From contig NZ_CP134399.1 in the NCBI RefSeq assembly GCF_002968295.1, positions 3,348,001 through 3,412,000 of the forward strand: a stretch of 64,000 nt of DNA. Direction: 5' to 3'. Positions within the stretch are counted from its first letter, which is position 1. Each line of letters begins with the position of its first letter. Both the position numbers and the translations under genes were made by a program. The DNA comes from Mycobacterium sp. ITM-2016-00317 (GTDB taxonomy: Bacteria; Actinomycetota; Actinomycetes; Mycobacteriales; Mycobacteriaceae). Shown in pieces: positions 15,691 through 25,141 of the stretch. The notes under the pieces were generated by a model. That model saw nothing but the letters and a program-made list of their open reading frames with translations. It did no database searches and had not been told where the DNA came from.

Positions 15691-17160
15691 GAGAGTCCTT
15701 TCCGGCGTGCGCGACGCGGCGGTGCGGCGCGCCTCGTGATCAGTACCCCGAGGACGCCGAGCCGAACCGGTCCGGCGCCGGCGGCCGCGCAGCGCGCGGT
15801 AGCCGCCGTAGAACACTGCGGCCACCGCGAAGTTCACGAAGTAGGCGATGTCGGCGCCGTGCCACGCCGCGGCCACCGGACCCTGGATCAGCGAGGAGTT
15901 CATGAACGGCACCGCGACGGCGTAGGACAGCACGAACACCACCAGTGCGGCGACCGCGTCCCGCCGGTCGGTGGTCTCGGTAGAGGGATCGAGCGTGCGG
16001 CGCCCCGCCGCGCGGTAGCGCCAGTCGATGACGACCACGGCGACGAACGCCGGGATCCAATAACTGATCAGCAGCAGCACATCCGTGAAGCGGGTCGCGG
16101 TGTCGGCCTCGTGCAACCACAGGACAAGGGCGAACGCCAGCACCGTGACGATCACCGCGGACACCGGCCGTCGGATCCGGACCCCGAGGGTCTGCAGCGC
16201 CAGGGAACCGCTGTAGTCGTTCATCACCCCCGACCCGACGGCAGCCACGGCGATCACCAGCAGCGCCAGGCCGCCGAGGAGTCCACCGCCCATCACCGTG
16301 CTGACGCCGTCGACGGTGTGCTCACCGACGGCACCCGCCGCGGCGATCCCGACACCCTGCACGAACACGTACCCGAGCGCGATGCCCGCGGTGGCGCAGC
16401 CGAACACCCGCGCCGGCGACACGTCGGTGGGCAGGTATCGGCTGAAGTCCGCCGCATAGGGCGCCCACGAGATGGCGAGGCTGAACGCGATCGTGACCTC
16501 CAGCACGAATGCCCCGGCCAGGTCGGGCCCGGAAACCGCGGCAGGCACCACGATCTCCTGGCCGCCGACGACCTTGACCGTGAACACCACGAACATGACG
16601 AACAGCACGACCGTCAGCACTGCCTGCACCCGGTGGATCAGCTCGTAGCCGAAGAATCCGACCACCCCCTGCACCCCGAGCACGATCGCCACCGCGGCCC
16701 AGAACGGGATGCCGAGCAGCGCGGCAAGCGCCTCACCACCGAACAACCCGACCAGCGCGTCCCATGCGATCGACGAAACCCATTGCAGTGCAGCGGGAAC
16801 CACCACCGTGCCGCCGAAAGCCATGCGCGCGTTCGGAAGCTGGCCGGTGCCGGTGCGCGGGCCCCAGGTGGACAGATAGCCGACCACCTGCGCGCCGAGC
16901 AGCGTCCCGATCACCATCGCCAGTAGACCCAGCCAGAACCCGAGACCGAGCACGATGGCCAACGTGCCGGTGAAGACACCGGTCATGTTCACCTGCGGGG
17001 CGAACCACACAGTGAACAACCGGCCTGCGGATCCGTAGCGGTGGTCGGCGGGGACCGGCGCGATGCCGTGCGTCTCGACCGAGAGATCACCGGCGCCCGA
17101 GGGCCGGCGACCGCCGAACACGTCCCCGGCCAACGGGTCCGTCGAGGTTCCCTGCGACAT
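15208..17160 (-). CDS. NCS1-family permease fused in frame to TspO/MBR
   Basis: One uninterrupted 650-codon frame. Residues 1-about 460 are a purine/cytosine permease of the NCS1 family with about 12 membrane spans (FTVWFAPQVNMTGVFTG, WAPYAADFSRYLP, VMNDYSGSLALQTLG). After a basic linker (GRRRRTGSARRPRGTDHEARRTAASRTPERTL), residues 491-650 form a complete TspO tryptophan-rich sensory protein (FRRLRKPDFQPPSAAFPIVWNLLYSD ... NAGWSWIFF). ATG 15690 at the TspO start has GGAAAGGA upstream, so a separate TspO of 160 residues could also be made. No stop codon divides the two parts. NCS1 carriers import nucleobases or related compounds; TspO binds porphyrins and other ligands. Confidence 0.8.
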   Translation of the reverse strand: MSQGTSTDPLAGDVFGGRRPSGAGDLSVETHGIAPVPADHRYGSAGRLFTVWFAPQVNMTGVFTGTLAIVLGLGFWLGLLAMVIGTLLGAQVVGYLSTWGPRTGTGQLPNARMAFGGTVVVPAALQWVSSIAWDALVGLFGGEALAALLGIPFWAAVAIVLGVQGVVGFFGYELIHRVQAVLTVVLFVMFVVFTVKVVGGQEIVVPAAVSGPDLAGAFVLEVTIAFSLAISWAPYAADFSRYLPTDVSPARVFGCATAGIALGYVFVQGVGIAAAGAVGEHTVDGVSTVMGGGLLGGLALLVIAVAAVGSGVMNDYSGSLALQTLGVRIRRPVSAVIVTVLAFALVLWLHEADTATRFTDVLLLISYWIPAFVAVVVIDWRYRAAGRRTLDPSTETTDRRDAVAALVVFVLSYAVAVPFMNSSLIQGPVAAAWHGADIAYFVNFAVAAVFYGGYRALRGRRRRTGSARRPRGTDHEARRTAASRTPERTLMRPLTLAKTAGAAFTAAAVGALATRPAVQSTWFRRLRKPDFQPPSAAFPIVWNLLYSDIAAVSASTIDRLDERGDTEQARAYERALAVNLVLNAGWSWIFFNRRMLGPAAVVAGALAVSSADLARRAGAVNAPAGAALAPYPLWCTFATVLSTRIWQLNR

Positions 17161-17318
17161 GGTTCATTCGACCACGGCCGCCGCCGGCCGACCAGACGGA
17201 GCGCGGCGACAAACGGCGGGTCGTGACGCCCTCCGGGTCGCCTCGGTGGTGGCGCGACCGATTGGTCACGCTGCCGGGCCGGACTCCATAATCGGGAGAA
17301 CTGAAGACCAGCTAACGA

Positions 17319-18800
17319 ATGGAGCAGACCGTGGCGCACGCCGGCACCGGAGTACCCGGAGCTGCGCACGACACCCCGGTTCGCCGTCCACGCCTGCTGG
17401 TCGTCGGGCTCAGCATCGTCGTGCTCACGGTCGCGGTGCTGCAGACCGCGGTCGTCCCGGTGCTCGGCGTCATCGCCGACCAGCTCGACGTGTCGCTGGT
17501 GGCGGTCAGTTGGGCGGTCACCGCGAACCTGCTCGCCGCCGCGGCGGCCACCCCGCTGATCGGCCGCCTCGCCGACCTGTACCGCAAGAAGCGAGTCCTG
17601 CTCGCGGTGCTCGCGGTCGTCCTCGCCGGCTCGGTGCTGGCCGCGGTGACGTCGTCACTGGCTCTGCTGATCGTCGCGCGGGTGCTGCAGGCCGCGTCGT
17701 TCGCGCTGTACCCGATCTGCATCGCGATCCTGCGTGAGGAGTTGCCACCCGACCGGATGGTGTCGGCGATGGCGGTGCTGTCGGGCACGCTCGGTTTCGG
17801 CGGCGGCACCGGCCTGGTCGTGGTGGGACTGCTGATGAGCGGCGACGCGGGGTATCACCGGGTGTTCTGGTTGACCACGGCATTCACGGTCCTGGTGCTC
17901 GTCATCGTGGTCACGCTGGTGCCCGACCGGCGCCGCACCGCGGAGGGTTCGATCGACTGGCTCGGCGCGATCGGGCTGGCGGTGGGGCTGTCGTCGCTGC
18001 TGCTGGCCATCACGCAGGCCGGTGCGTGGGGCTGGGGTTCACCGCGCACGATCGGCGCTGCCTGCGGTGGCGTGGCGGTGCTGATCGCCTGGTGGTTCTG
18101 GGAGCGGCGGCTGACGCGCCCGCTGGTCTCGACCCGGATGCTGTCGCAGCGGTCGATGCTGTTCACCAATCTCGCGACGGTGTTCGTCGGGATGGGGCTG
18201 TACTTCGCGTTCCTGGGCCTGACCCAGTTCGTCCAGATCGACCGCGACACCGCGGGATACGGATTCAGCGCCGGGGTTTTAGAGGCCAGCGTGGTGTACC
18301 TGCTTCCCGGCGCGCTCACGGGCTTTCTCGTGGCGTTGATCAGTGGCCGGTTCATCGACCGGTTCGGCGCCCGGCCGGTGCTGATGGTCGCCGCGCTGGC
18401 CGGGATCGCCGGATTCCTGTTCATCGCGTTCGCGCACACCTCGCCGTGGCACGTGATCACCGCCAACATCCTGGCCAACGCCTACATCAGCCTCGGGTAC
18501 GGCGCGCTGCCCGCACTGGTGGTCGGGGCCAGCCGGGCCGGCGAAACGGGCGTGGCCACCAGCATGAACGCGATCGCCCGCACGGTCGGCAGTTCGACCG
18601 CGGCCGCGATCGTCGCGCTGGCGCTGGCGCAGACCACGGTGGCAGGCACCCCGGCCGAGAGCAGTTTCACGCTGATCTTCTGCCTGGGCGCGGCGACGGC
18701 GGCCCTCGCGATGGTGCTGATCGCACTGTCGCGGCCGCGGGCGGTGCAGTCCGACGAGGCCCGTCTGGTGACCCGGGCCATGAATCACGAGTGGGGCTGA
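17319..18800 (+). CDS. MFS exporter, DHA2 (14-TM drug/proton antiporter) type
   Basis: 493 residues with about 14 hydrophobic segments. The loop-2/3 signature GRLADLYRKKRVLL is the MFS motif A variant, preceded by AVSWAVTANLLAAAAATPLIGRLADL. RVLQAASFALYPICIAIL matches the motif C region of drug exporters. It probably exports small hydrophobic compounds by proton antiport; the substrate is unknown. The ATG start at 17319 follows an AGAAC-rich leader without an obvious strong ribosome site. It is divergent from the NCS1 gene, with 158 bases between. Confidence 0.85.
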   Translation: MEQTVAHAGTGVPGAAHDTPVRRPRLLVVGLSIVVLTVAVLQTAVVPVLGVIADQLDVSLVAVSWAVTANLLAAAAATPLIGRLADLYRKKRVLLAVLAVVLAGSVLAAVTSSLALLIVARVLQAASFALYPICIAILREELPPDRMVSAMAVLSGTLGFGGGTGLVVVGLLMSGDAGYHRVFWLTTAFTVLVLVIVVTLVPDRRRTAEGSIDWLGAIGLAVGLSSLLLAITQAGAWGWGSPRTIGAACGGVAVLIAWWFWERRLTRPLVSTRMLSQRSMLFTNLATVFVGMGLYFAFLGLTQFVQIDRDTAGYGFSAGVLEASVVYLLPGALTGFLVALISGRFIDRFGARPVLMVAALAGIAGFLFIAFAHTSPWHVITANILANAYISLGYGALPALVVGASRAGETGVATSMNAIARTVGSSTAAAIVALALAQTTVAGTPAESSFTLIFCLGAATAALAMVLIALSRPRAVQSDEARLVTRAMNHEWG

Positions 18801-18813
18801 CGGACCCGAGCGG

Positions 18814-19245
18814 TCAGCGCAGCTCGGCCAGATTGCACACCGAGCGGTGCACGTCGCCCCTGATCACCTTCGCGACGACGTTGCCCACCGGAGTGGACAG
18901 CAGCCCCCCGGACAGCTCGGCAGCCACCCCGAACGACGAACCTTCCGCGCCCGCGGGTTCCACCTGCAGCGTCAACGCGATGCGCACACCGCCGCGGCCG
19001 GTGCCCACCAGTTCGATCTCCTTGGGCTCGTCATAGCGGGTCACCCGCCAGTTGATGACGTTGCGGAACCCCTTGACCTTGATCAACGACGCCACCTGCG
19101 TGTCGACCTCGATCTCGGCGGGGACCGCGCTCTTCCAGCCGCCGAAGATCGTCAGCCATTCATCGAACCGCTTCAGGTCCGAGGCCAGCTCCCAGGCCTG
19201 TTCGGGACTCAGATCGGACGTCACGGACACATCGACAGTCGCCAT
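18814..19245 (-). CDS. SRPBCC family protein (polyketide-cyclase-like)
   Basis: 143 residues. ATVDVSVTSDLSPEQAWELASDLKRFDEWL is the typical first strand and helices of the START-like superfamily. The hydrophobic C-terminal helix GGLLSTPVGNVVAKVIRGDVHRSVCNLAEL closes the cavity. It is a frequent short mycobacterial type with unknown ligand. It is convergent with the MFS gene. A GTTT-N17-GGGTAG element lies immediately upstream, which would give an almost leaderless transcript. Confidence 0.78.
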   Translation of the reverse strand: MATVDVSVTSDLSPEQAWELASDLKRFDEWLTIFGGWKSAVPAEIEVDTQVASLIKVKGFRNVINWRVTRYDEPKEIELVGTGRGGVRIALTLQVEPAGAEGSSFGVAAELSGGLLSTPVGNVVAKVIRGDVHRSVCNLAELR

Positions 19246-19255
19246 GGGTGTTCAC

Positions 19256-19281
19256 TACCCCACCAGGTCCTCGACGTAAAC
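19256..19281 (-). promoter_or_regulatory. Possible SigF-type promoter of the SRPBCC gene
   Basis: On the minus strand GTTT (19281-19278), 17-base spacer, GGGTAG (19260-19255). The first five bases of the -10 match the SigF consensus. The ATG at 19245 is ten bases past the -10, so the transcript would be leaderless or nearly so. Confidence 0.4.
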
Positions 19282-19508
19282 GGCGCCGAACCGCGAGGTC
19301 GAACTGCCAAACTCGTCACGGCGACGACGCCAGGCCGGCCCCTGCGCGGTTCCGGCGTCGGTACAGCGCGGCCTCTTGCGCGGATTCTCTCGTCAAGCCG
19401 GGGGTGTGACGAAGGAATCCATTGTGGAAATGTAAATTCGTTGCGGAATCACTTGCGAAGGCCCGCGCGATCCGCGAAGGTTTACCCACAGCCACGACGG
19501 CTGTCCCC

Positions 19509-19525
19509 GAGGAGGACCTGCCCTG
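19509..19525 (+). promoter_or_regulatory. Strong Shine-Dalgarno followed by an in-frame CTG (probable potA start)
   Basis: GAGGAGG at 19509-19515, then seven bases, then CTG at 19523. The CTG is in frame with potA, 27 codons before the GTG at 19604, and the frame between is open. The spacing is ideal and the GTG has no comparable site. Nothing else in the 19282-19508 stretch looks coding; it holds an A/T-richer patch (19425-19455) that may be the promoter. Confidence 0.55.
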
Positions 19526-19603
19526 ACCGGCACACACACAACCGATGCGGACCGAACTTCAGGTGCGCAGGGAACCGCGGCTGCCCGCCCCAAGGGCGCC
19601 CCG

Positions 19604-20734
19604 GTGATCGAAATCGACCATGTCACGAAGCGCTTCGGCGACTACGTCGCCGTCGCGGACGCCGATTTCTCGATCGCGCCCGGAGAGTTCTTCTCCATGC
19701 TCGGCCCTTCCGGGTGCGGCAAGACCACGACGTTGCGGATGATCGCGGGATTCGAGACCCCGACCGAAGGGGCGATCCGCCTCGAAGGTGCGGACGTGTC
19801 GCGGACCCCACCCAACAAACGCAACGTCAACACGGTGTTCCAGCACTACGCGCTGTTCCCGCACATGTCGGTCTGGGACAACGTCGCCTACGGTCCGCGC
19901 AGCAAGAAGCTCGGCAAGGCAGAGGTCCGCAAGCGCGTCGACGAACTGCTGGAGATCGTGCGGCTGACCGACTTCGCCGAACGCAGGCCGGCACAGCTGT
20001 CCGGCGGACAGCAGCAGCGGGTCGCGTTGGCGCGGGCGCTGGTGAACTATCCCAGCGCGCTGCTCCTCGACGAACCGCTGGGGGCGCTCGACCTCAAACT
20101 GCGCCACGTCATGCAGTTCGAGCTCAAGCGCATCCAGCGGGAGGTCGGGATCACGTTCATCTACGTGACCCACGACCAGGAAGAGGCGCTCACGATGAGT
20201 GACCGCATCGCGGTGATGAACGCCGGCAACGTCGAACAGATCGGCAGCCCGACCGAGATCTACGACCGGCCCGCGACCGTGTTCGTCGCCAGCTTCATCG
20301 GGCAGGCCAACCTGTGGGCCGGCCGCGCCACCGGCCGCACCAACCGCGACTTCGTCGAGATCGACGTGCTCGGCTCGACGCTCAAGGCGCGTCCGGGCGA
20401 GACCACGATCGAGCCGGGCGGGCACGCGACCCTGATGGTGCGACCGGAACGCATCCGGGTCACGCCGGGCTCCCAGGATGCCCCGACCGGAGACGTCGCG
20501 TGCGTGCGCGCCACCGTCACCGACCTGACCTTCCAGGGTCCGGTGGTGCGCCTCTCGCTGGCCGCCCCGGACGACTCGACCGTGATCGCCCACGTCGGCC
20601 CCGAACAGGACCTGCCGCTGCTGCGCCCCGGCGACGAGGTGTACGTCAGCTGGGCCCCGGACGCGTCGCTGGTGCTTCCCGGCGACGACATCCCCACCAC
20701 CGAGGATCTCGAAGAGATGCTCGACGACTCCTGA
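19604..20734 (+). CDS. potA: Polyamine-type ABC transporter ATPase
   Basis: 376 residues from GTG 19604; a 27-codon extension from CTG 19523 is likely (see the site entry). It has Walker [10 protein letters not shown] at about 34-42, the Q-loop near [12 protein letters not shown], the signature [15 protein letters not shown], Walker [12 protein letters not shown] and the switch His in [15 protein letters not shown]-terminal TOBE domain (about 285-355) follows. It powers the importer formed with the three downstream genes. The PotA-type layout and the PotD-like partner point to spermidine/putrescine or a similar cation. The gene order is ATPase, binding protein, permease, permease. Confidence 0.9.
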   Translation: MIEIDHVTKRFGDYVAVADADFSIAPGEFFSMLGPSGCGKTTTLRMIAGFETPTEGAIRLEGADVSRTPPNKRNVNTVFQHYALFPHMSVWDNVAYGPRSKKLGKAEVRKRVDELLEIVRLTDFAERRPAQLSGGQQQRVALARALVNYPSALLLDEPLGALDLKLRHVMQFELKRIQREVGITFIYVTHDQEEALTMSDRIAVMNAGNVEQIGSPTEIYDRPATVFVASFIGQANLWAGRATGRTNRDFVEIDVLGSTLKARPGETTIEPGGHATLMVRPERIRVTPGSQDAPTGDVACVRATVTDLTFQGPVVRLSLAAPDDSTVIAHVGPEQDLPLLRPGDEVYVSWAPDASLVLPGDDIPTTEDLEEMLDDS

Positions 20735-20796
20735 GTCACACTTCCCGATTGCCGACCCCACCCCCTTCCCTGGAGCCGACGAAAGGCACACCCCGC

Positions 20797-21981
20797 ATGT
20801 CCCGTGAGATCGACCCCCAGCTGCTGGCCCGGATGACCGCACGCCGTACCTCGCGCCGCCGCTTCATCGGCGGTGGCGCCGCGGCCGCCGCGGGCCTGGC
20901 CCTCGGTTCGTCGTTCCTGGCGGCATGCGGCTCCGACAGCGGGACCTCAAGCACCACGTCGCAGGACAGTGGCGGCCCCGCCAGCGGCGCCCTGCGCGTC
21001 TCCAACTGGCCGCTCTATATGGCCGACGGTTTCATCGCAGCGTTCCAGACCGCCTCGGGCATCACGGTCGACTACAAAGAAGACTTCAACGACAACGAGC
21101 AGTGGTTCGCCAAGGTCAAGGAGCCGTTGTCGCGCAAGCAGGACATCGGCGCCGACCTGGTGATCCCCACCGAGTTCATGGCCGCGCGCGTCAAGGGCCT
21201 GGGATGGCTCAATGAGATCAGCGAAGCCGGCGTGCCCAATCGCAAGAATCTGCGTCAGGACCTGTTGAACTCGAGCATCGACGAGGGCCGCAAGTTCACC
21301 GCGCCGTACATGACCGGCATGGTCGGTCTCGCCTACAACAAGGCAGCCACCGGACGCGATATCCGCACCATCGACGACCTCTGGGATCCCGCGTTCAAGG
21401 GCCGCGTCAGTCTGTTCTCCGACGTCCAGGACGGCCTCGGCATGATCATGCTCTCGCAGGGCAACTCGCCGGAGAATCCGACCACCGAGTCCATTCAGCA
21501 GGCGGTCGATCTGGTCCGCGAACAGAACGACAGGGGTCAGATCCGGCGCTTCACCGGCAACGACTACGCCGACGACCTGGCCGCAGGCAACATCGCCATC
21601 GCGCAGGCGTACTCCGGTGACGTCGTGCAGCTGCAGGCGGACAACCCCGATCTGCAGTTCATCGTCCCCGAATCCGGCGGCGACTGGTTCGTCGACACGA
21701 TGGTGATCCCGTACACCACGCAGAACCAGAAGGCCGCCGAGGCGTGGATCGACTACATCTACGACCGAGCCAACTACGCCAAGCTGGTCGCGTTCACCCA
21801 GTTCGTGCCCGCACTCTCGGACATGACCGACGAACTCGCCAAGGTCGATCCTGCATCGGCGGAGAACCCGCTGATCAACCCGTCGCCCGAGGTGCAGGCG
21901 AACCTGAAGTCGTGGGCGGCACTGACCGACGAGCAGACGCAGGAGTTCAACACCGCGTACGCCGCCGTCACCGGCGGCTGA
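20797..21981 (+). CDS. potD: Polyamine-type ABC substrate-binding lipoprotein (Tat-exported)
   Basis: 394 residues. The N-terminus carries a twin-arginine signal (SRRRFIGGG at 19-27) running into a lipobox LAAC with Cys44. The protein is therefore predicted to be folded before export and then lipid-anchored outside the membrane. The mature part is a PotD/PotF-type periplasmic-binding fold (ALRVSNWPLYMADG ... VDYKEDFNDNEQWFAKVKEPL ... IPYTTQNQKAAEAWIDYIYD). It delivers substrate to the PotBC permease. ATG 20797 is the first residue of the Tat region and follows GACGAAAGGCA. It is placed 62 bases after potA. Confidence 0.9.
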   Translation: MSREIDPQLLARMTARRTSRRRFIGGGAAAAAGLALGSSFLAACGSDSGTSSTTSQDSGGPASGALRVSNWPLYMADGFIAAFQTASGITVDYKEDFNDNEQWFAKVKEPLSRKQDIGADLVIPTEFMAARVKGLGWLNEISEAGVPNRKNLRQDLLNSSIDEGRKFTAPYMTGMVGLAYNKAATGRDIRTIDDLWDPAFKGRVSLFSDVQDGLGMIMLSQGNSPENPTTESIQQAVDLVREQNDRGQIRRFTGNDYADDLAAGNIAIAQAYSGDVVQLQADNPDLQFIVPESGGDWFVDTMVIPYTTQNQKAAEAWIDYIYDRANYAKLVAFTQFVPALSDMTDELAKVDPASAENPLINPSPEVQANLKSWAALTDEQTQEFNTAYAAVTGG

Positions 21982-22012
21982 CGCGGTGGTAGTGCCGATG
22001 CGAGGAGCATAA

Positions 22013-22888
22013 ATGGCAGGTGTCGCCACCAGCAGCCGTCAGCGGAGCAAGGTCGCTCCGTATCTGATGGTCCTGCCGGCGCTCGCATATCTCGCGATCT
22101 TCTTCGTGGTGCCGTTCTTCTCACTGGCACGCACCTCGTTGTCGGAGACCGGCGGCTCGGTGTTCATGCCGACGCTGACGTTCGCCTGGGACTTCGGCAA
22201 CTACGTCGACGCGTTCACGATGTACCACGAGCAGATCTTCCGCTCGTTCGGCTACGCGTTCGTCGCCACGGTGCTGTGCCTGCTGCTGGCGTTCCCGCTG
22301 GCCTACGTCATCGCGTTCAAGGCCGGCCGGTTCAAGAACCTGATCCTGGGGCTGGTGATTCTGCCGTTCTTCGTCACGTTCCTGATCCGCACCATCGCGT
22401 GGAAGACGATCCTGGCCGACGAAGGCTGGTTGGTCACCGCGCTGGGCGCCATCGGGCTGCTACCTGACGAGGGCCGGCTGCTGTCCACCAGCTGGGCGGT
22501 CATCGGTGGACTCACCTACAACTGGATCATCTTCATGATCCTGCCGCTGTACGTCAGCCTGGAGAAGATCGACCCGCGTCTGCTGGAGGCCTCCCAGGAC
22601 CTCTACTCGTCGGCGCCGCGCAGCTTCGGCAAGGTGATCCTGCCGATGGCGATGCCCGGGGTGCTGGCCGGGAGCATGCTGGTCTTCATCCCTGCGGTCG
22701 GCGACTTCATCAACGCCGACTATCTCGGCAGTACCCAGACCACGATGATCGGCAATGTGATCCAGAAGCAGTTCCTGGTCGTCAAGGACTATCCGGCCGC
22801 GGCTGCGCTGAGCCTGGGGCTGATGCTGCTGATCCTGATCGGCGTGCTGCTCTACACGCGGGCGCTGGGTTCGGAGGATCTGGTATGA
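22013..22888 (+). CDS. potB: Polyamine-type ABC permease, PotB-like
   Basis: 291 residues with six membrane spans and the binding-protein-dependent-transport inner-membrane signature in the loop LEASQDLYSSAPRSFGKVILPMAMPG (EAA motif) at about 192-217. It forms half of the membrane channel with PotC and contacts the PotA ATPase through the EAA helix. It begins 31 bases after potD behind GCGAGGAGC, and its TGA overlaps the potC ATG (ATGA), so translation is coupled. Confidence 0.9.
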   Translation: MAGVATSSRQRSKVAPYLMVLPALAYLAIFFVVPFFSLARTSLSETGGSVFMPTLTFAWDFGNYVDAFTMYHEQIFRSFGYAFVATVLCLLLAFPLAYVIAFKAGRFKNLILGLVILPFFVTFLIRTIAWKTILADEGWLVTALGAIGLLPDEGRLLSTSWAVIGGLTYNWIIFMILPLYVSLEKIDPRLLEASQDLYSSAPRSFGKVILPMAMPGVLAGSMLVFIPAVGDFINADYLGSTQTTMIGNVIQKQFLVVKDYPAAAALSLGLMLLILIGVLLYTRALGSEDLV

Positions 22889-23742
22889 CCACCCAGGCCG
22901 GCGCCGCACTGGCCACCGCCGCCCAGCAGGATCCCACGCCGAAGAAGGTGCGCGCCCGCCGCCGTTGGGGCGACATGGCGCTGCGGGCCGCTGCGGTCTT
23001 CGTGTTGCTGTACCTGTTCCTGCCGATCTTCGTGATCGTGTTGTTCTCGTTCAACAAGCCGGCAGGCAAGTTCAACTACACGTGGCAGGGCTTCACGCTG
23101 GAGAACTGGCTGGACCCGTTCAAGTACCCGGCGCTGACCCAGGCGCTGAAACTCAGCCTCAACGTGGCAGCGGTGTCCACCGCCGTCGCACTGGTGCTGG
23201 GCACTCTGGTCGCGATCGCCCTGGTCCGGCAGCGGTGGCGCGGGCAGCGCGCCGTGGACACCTTCCTGGTGCTGCCGCTGACCGCACCCGAGGTGGTGAT
23301 GGGCGCGGCGCTGCTGACACTGTTCCTGGACTTCAACACCTCCGCCGGTTACGTGACGATCGTGTTGTCGCACATCGCCTTCGAGGTCAGTTTCATCGCG
23401 ATGACGGTGCGTGCGCGGGTACGTGGCTTCGACTGGACGCTGGAGGACGCGTCGCTGGATCTGGGCGCCGGGCCGGTGCGCACGTTCTTCAAGGTGACGT
23501 TGCCGTTGATCGTGCCCGGCATCGTCGCCGCGGCGATGCTGTCGTTCGCGCTGTCGCTCGACGATTTCATCATCACGTACTTCGTCAGCGGCGCCGAGGT
23601 GACCTATCCGCTGTACGTCAACGCGGCGGTGAAGGCGGCCGTGCCGCCGCAGATCAACGTGCTGGCCACAGCGATCCTGCTGGTCAGCCTGCTGCTGCTG
23701 GGCGTCAGCACGCTGTACCGGCGCAAGAAGTTCCAGGGCTGA
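22885..23742 (+). CDS. potC: Polyamine-type ABC permease, PotC-like
   Basis: 285 residues. A polar start of about 30 residues is followed by six hydrophobic segments. The EAA loop reads LEDASLDLGAGPVRTFFKVTLPLIVPG at about 187-213. It is the second permease subunit of the importer, and the last gene of the operon. It is convergent with the nitroreductase-fold gene, with 13 bases between, so the two may share a termination zone. Confidence 0.9.
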   Translation: MTTQAGAALATAAQQDPTPKKVRARRRWGDMALRAAAVFVLLYLFLPIFVIVLFSFNKPAGKFNYTWQGFTLENWLDPFKYPALTQALKLSLNVAAVSTAVALVLGTLVAIALVRQRWRGQRAVDTFLVLPLTAPEVVMGAALLTLFLDFNTSAGYVTIVLSHIAFEVSFIAMTVRARVRGFDWTLEDASLDLGAGPVRTFFKVTLPLIVPGIVAAAMLSFALSLDDFIITYFVSGAEVTYPLYVNAAVKAAVPPQINVLATAILLVSLLLLGVSTLYRRKKFQG

Positions 23743-23755
23743 GCCCTCGGCGGAG

Positions 23756-24109
23756 TCAGGGCGTCAGGCGGACGGTCACGGTGACCCGGCCCTGGTCGTC
23801 CTGCTCGGCCACCGCGTGGCCGGCACGGTCGGCACCGTCGAAGTTCCTCAGCGTGATCGGTCCGCCGTCGCCGGTGAAGTTGCGCCACCAGGTCTTCTTG
23901 TCCGGTGCCATCACCCTGATCACGACCGTGTCGCCGGTGCGCTGGTAGTTCACCGGGGTCTGGAACGTCTGGCCCGAGCGCCTACCGGTGTAGCGGATCA
24001 CCACCATGCTGCGGCGCACCAGTGGACCGATCACCGGAGCATCGATCAGGTGTGCCGCGCCCGCGTTGACCACTCCGACGAGTGGCGAGTCGAAGATTCC
24101 TCTGGACAT
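23756..24109 (-). CDS. Deazaflavin-type nitroreductase-fold protein (DUF385)
   Basis: 117 residues with the split beta-barrel pattern of the F420-binding DUF385 family: VVIRYTGRRSGQTFQTPVNYQRTGDTVVIRVMAPDKKTWWRNF. The GRRSGQ and TWWRNF motifs are those that contact F420 in Ddn-like proteins. ATG 24109 is chosen because it precedes the conserved MSRGIFDSPLVG start and has no better upstream codon. The physiological reaction is unknown. It follows the EamA exporter gene by 19 bases and is probably co-transcribed. Confidence 0.78.
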   Translation of the reverse strand: MSRGIFDSPLVGVVNAGAAHLIDAPVIGPLVRRSMVVIRYTGRRSGQTFQTPVNYQRTGDTVVIRVMAPDKKTWWRNFTGDGGPITLRNFDGADRAGHAVAEQDDQGRVTVTVRLTP

Positions 24110-24128
24110 GGGCTCCACGCTAACCGCG

Positions 24129-25004
24129 CTAACCGACTTCGAGCGGCACCGGTGCCGCGCGGGCACCACCGCGGGCCGCGCCGATCCCGGCGGCCACCAC
24201 GAACCCGATCCCGACGATGCCGAGCGCACCGGGGGCCTGATGCAGGATCGCGAACCCCAGACCCATCGCCAACGCCGGTTCCAGCGCCATCAGGGTGCCG
24301 AACGCGGCGGCGGTGAGCCGGCGCAACGCCAGCAGTTCCAGCGCGAACGGCACCACGGGCAGCAGAATCGCCAGCCCGACCCCGATCAGCAGGATCTGGG
24401 GTGTCATCCGGTCGAAGACGGCCGGGCCGACGGTCAGGGTGGCGGTCAGGCCCGCCACCGGCATCGAGACCGCCAGCCCACTGATCCCGGCGACGTCGTC
24501 GCCGACCTTCTGGGTCAGCAGGATGTATCCGGCCCAGCAGACCGCCGCGGTGAGTGCACACCCGACACCGACCGGATCGACCGCACCGCTCCACGGTTGG
24601 GTCAGCAACAGCACACCGGCGGCTGCCAACCCCGGCCAGACCCATCGGCCCCGCCCGCGGCCCCGCGCCACCGCCACTCCTAGCGGGCCGAGGAACTCCA
24701 ACGCACTGGCGGTGCCGAGCGGGATGCGCGCCACCGCGGCCATGAACAGCAAGGTGATCGCGGCGGTGACCACACCGAGCACCACACACAGCAGAAAGCT
24801 CTTGCGGGTGAACGCGTTCCGTCGTGGGCGGACGATGACCAGCAACAGGATGCCCGCCCATGCCAGCCGCAGCCAGGCGGCGCCCTCGACACCGATCTCG
24901 TCGATCAGGGTCACCGAGATCGCGAGTCCGAGCTGCACGCACACCATCGCGGCCACCGCCATGAGTGCGCCGGTGCGTGCCTGATCAGTCGCCATGGATG
25001 GCAT
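24129..25004 (-). CDS. EamA/DMT-family transporter (RhtA-like)
   Basis: 291 residues with ten hydrophobic spans in two EamA repeats. The first includes [21 protein letters not shown] at about 90-110, the second [21 protein letters not shown] at about 228-248. These paired motifs ([20 protein letters not shown]) are characteristic of the RhtA/YdcZ-like amino-acid or metabolite exporters. The start could also be the ATG four codons in (24995). It is an exporter by family; the substrate cannot be assigned. Confidence 0.85.
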   Translation of the reverse strand: MPSMATDQARTGALMAVAAMVCVQLGLAISVTLIDEIGVEGAAWLRLAWAGILLLVIVRPRRNAFTRKSFLLCVVLGVVTAAITLLFMAAVARIPLGTASALEFLGPLGVAVARGRGRGRWVWPGLAAAGVLLLTQPWSGAVDPVGVGCALTAAVCWAGYILLTQKVGDDVAGISGLAVSMPVAGLTATLTVGPAVFDRMTPQILLIGVGLAILLPVVPFALELLALRRLTAAAFGTLMALEPALAMGLGFAILHQAPGALGIVGIGFVVAAGIGAARGGARAAPVPLEVG

Positions 25005-25141
25005 TGAACGCGAATCGCACTGTTGCGGTCCACGTGATTTCTCAACACATACCGTTCAGGAATCGCGAACGATCCGACACCACCACGGCGTTTGACAGCG
25101 TGTGACGTTTGAAACACGTCCGAGAAGGTAAAGGTCCACCC

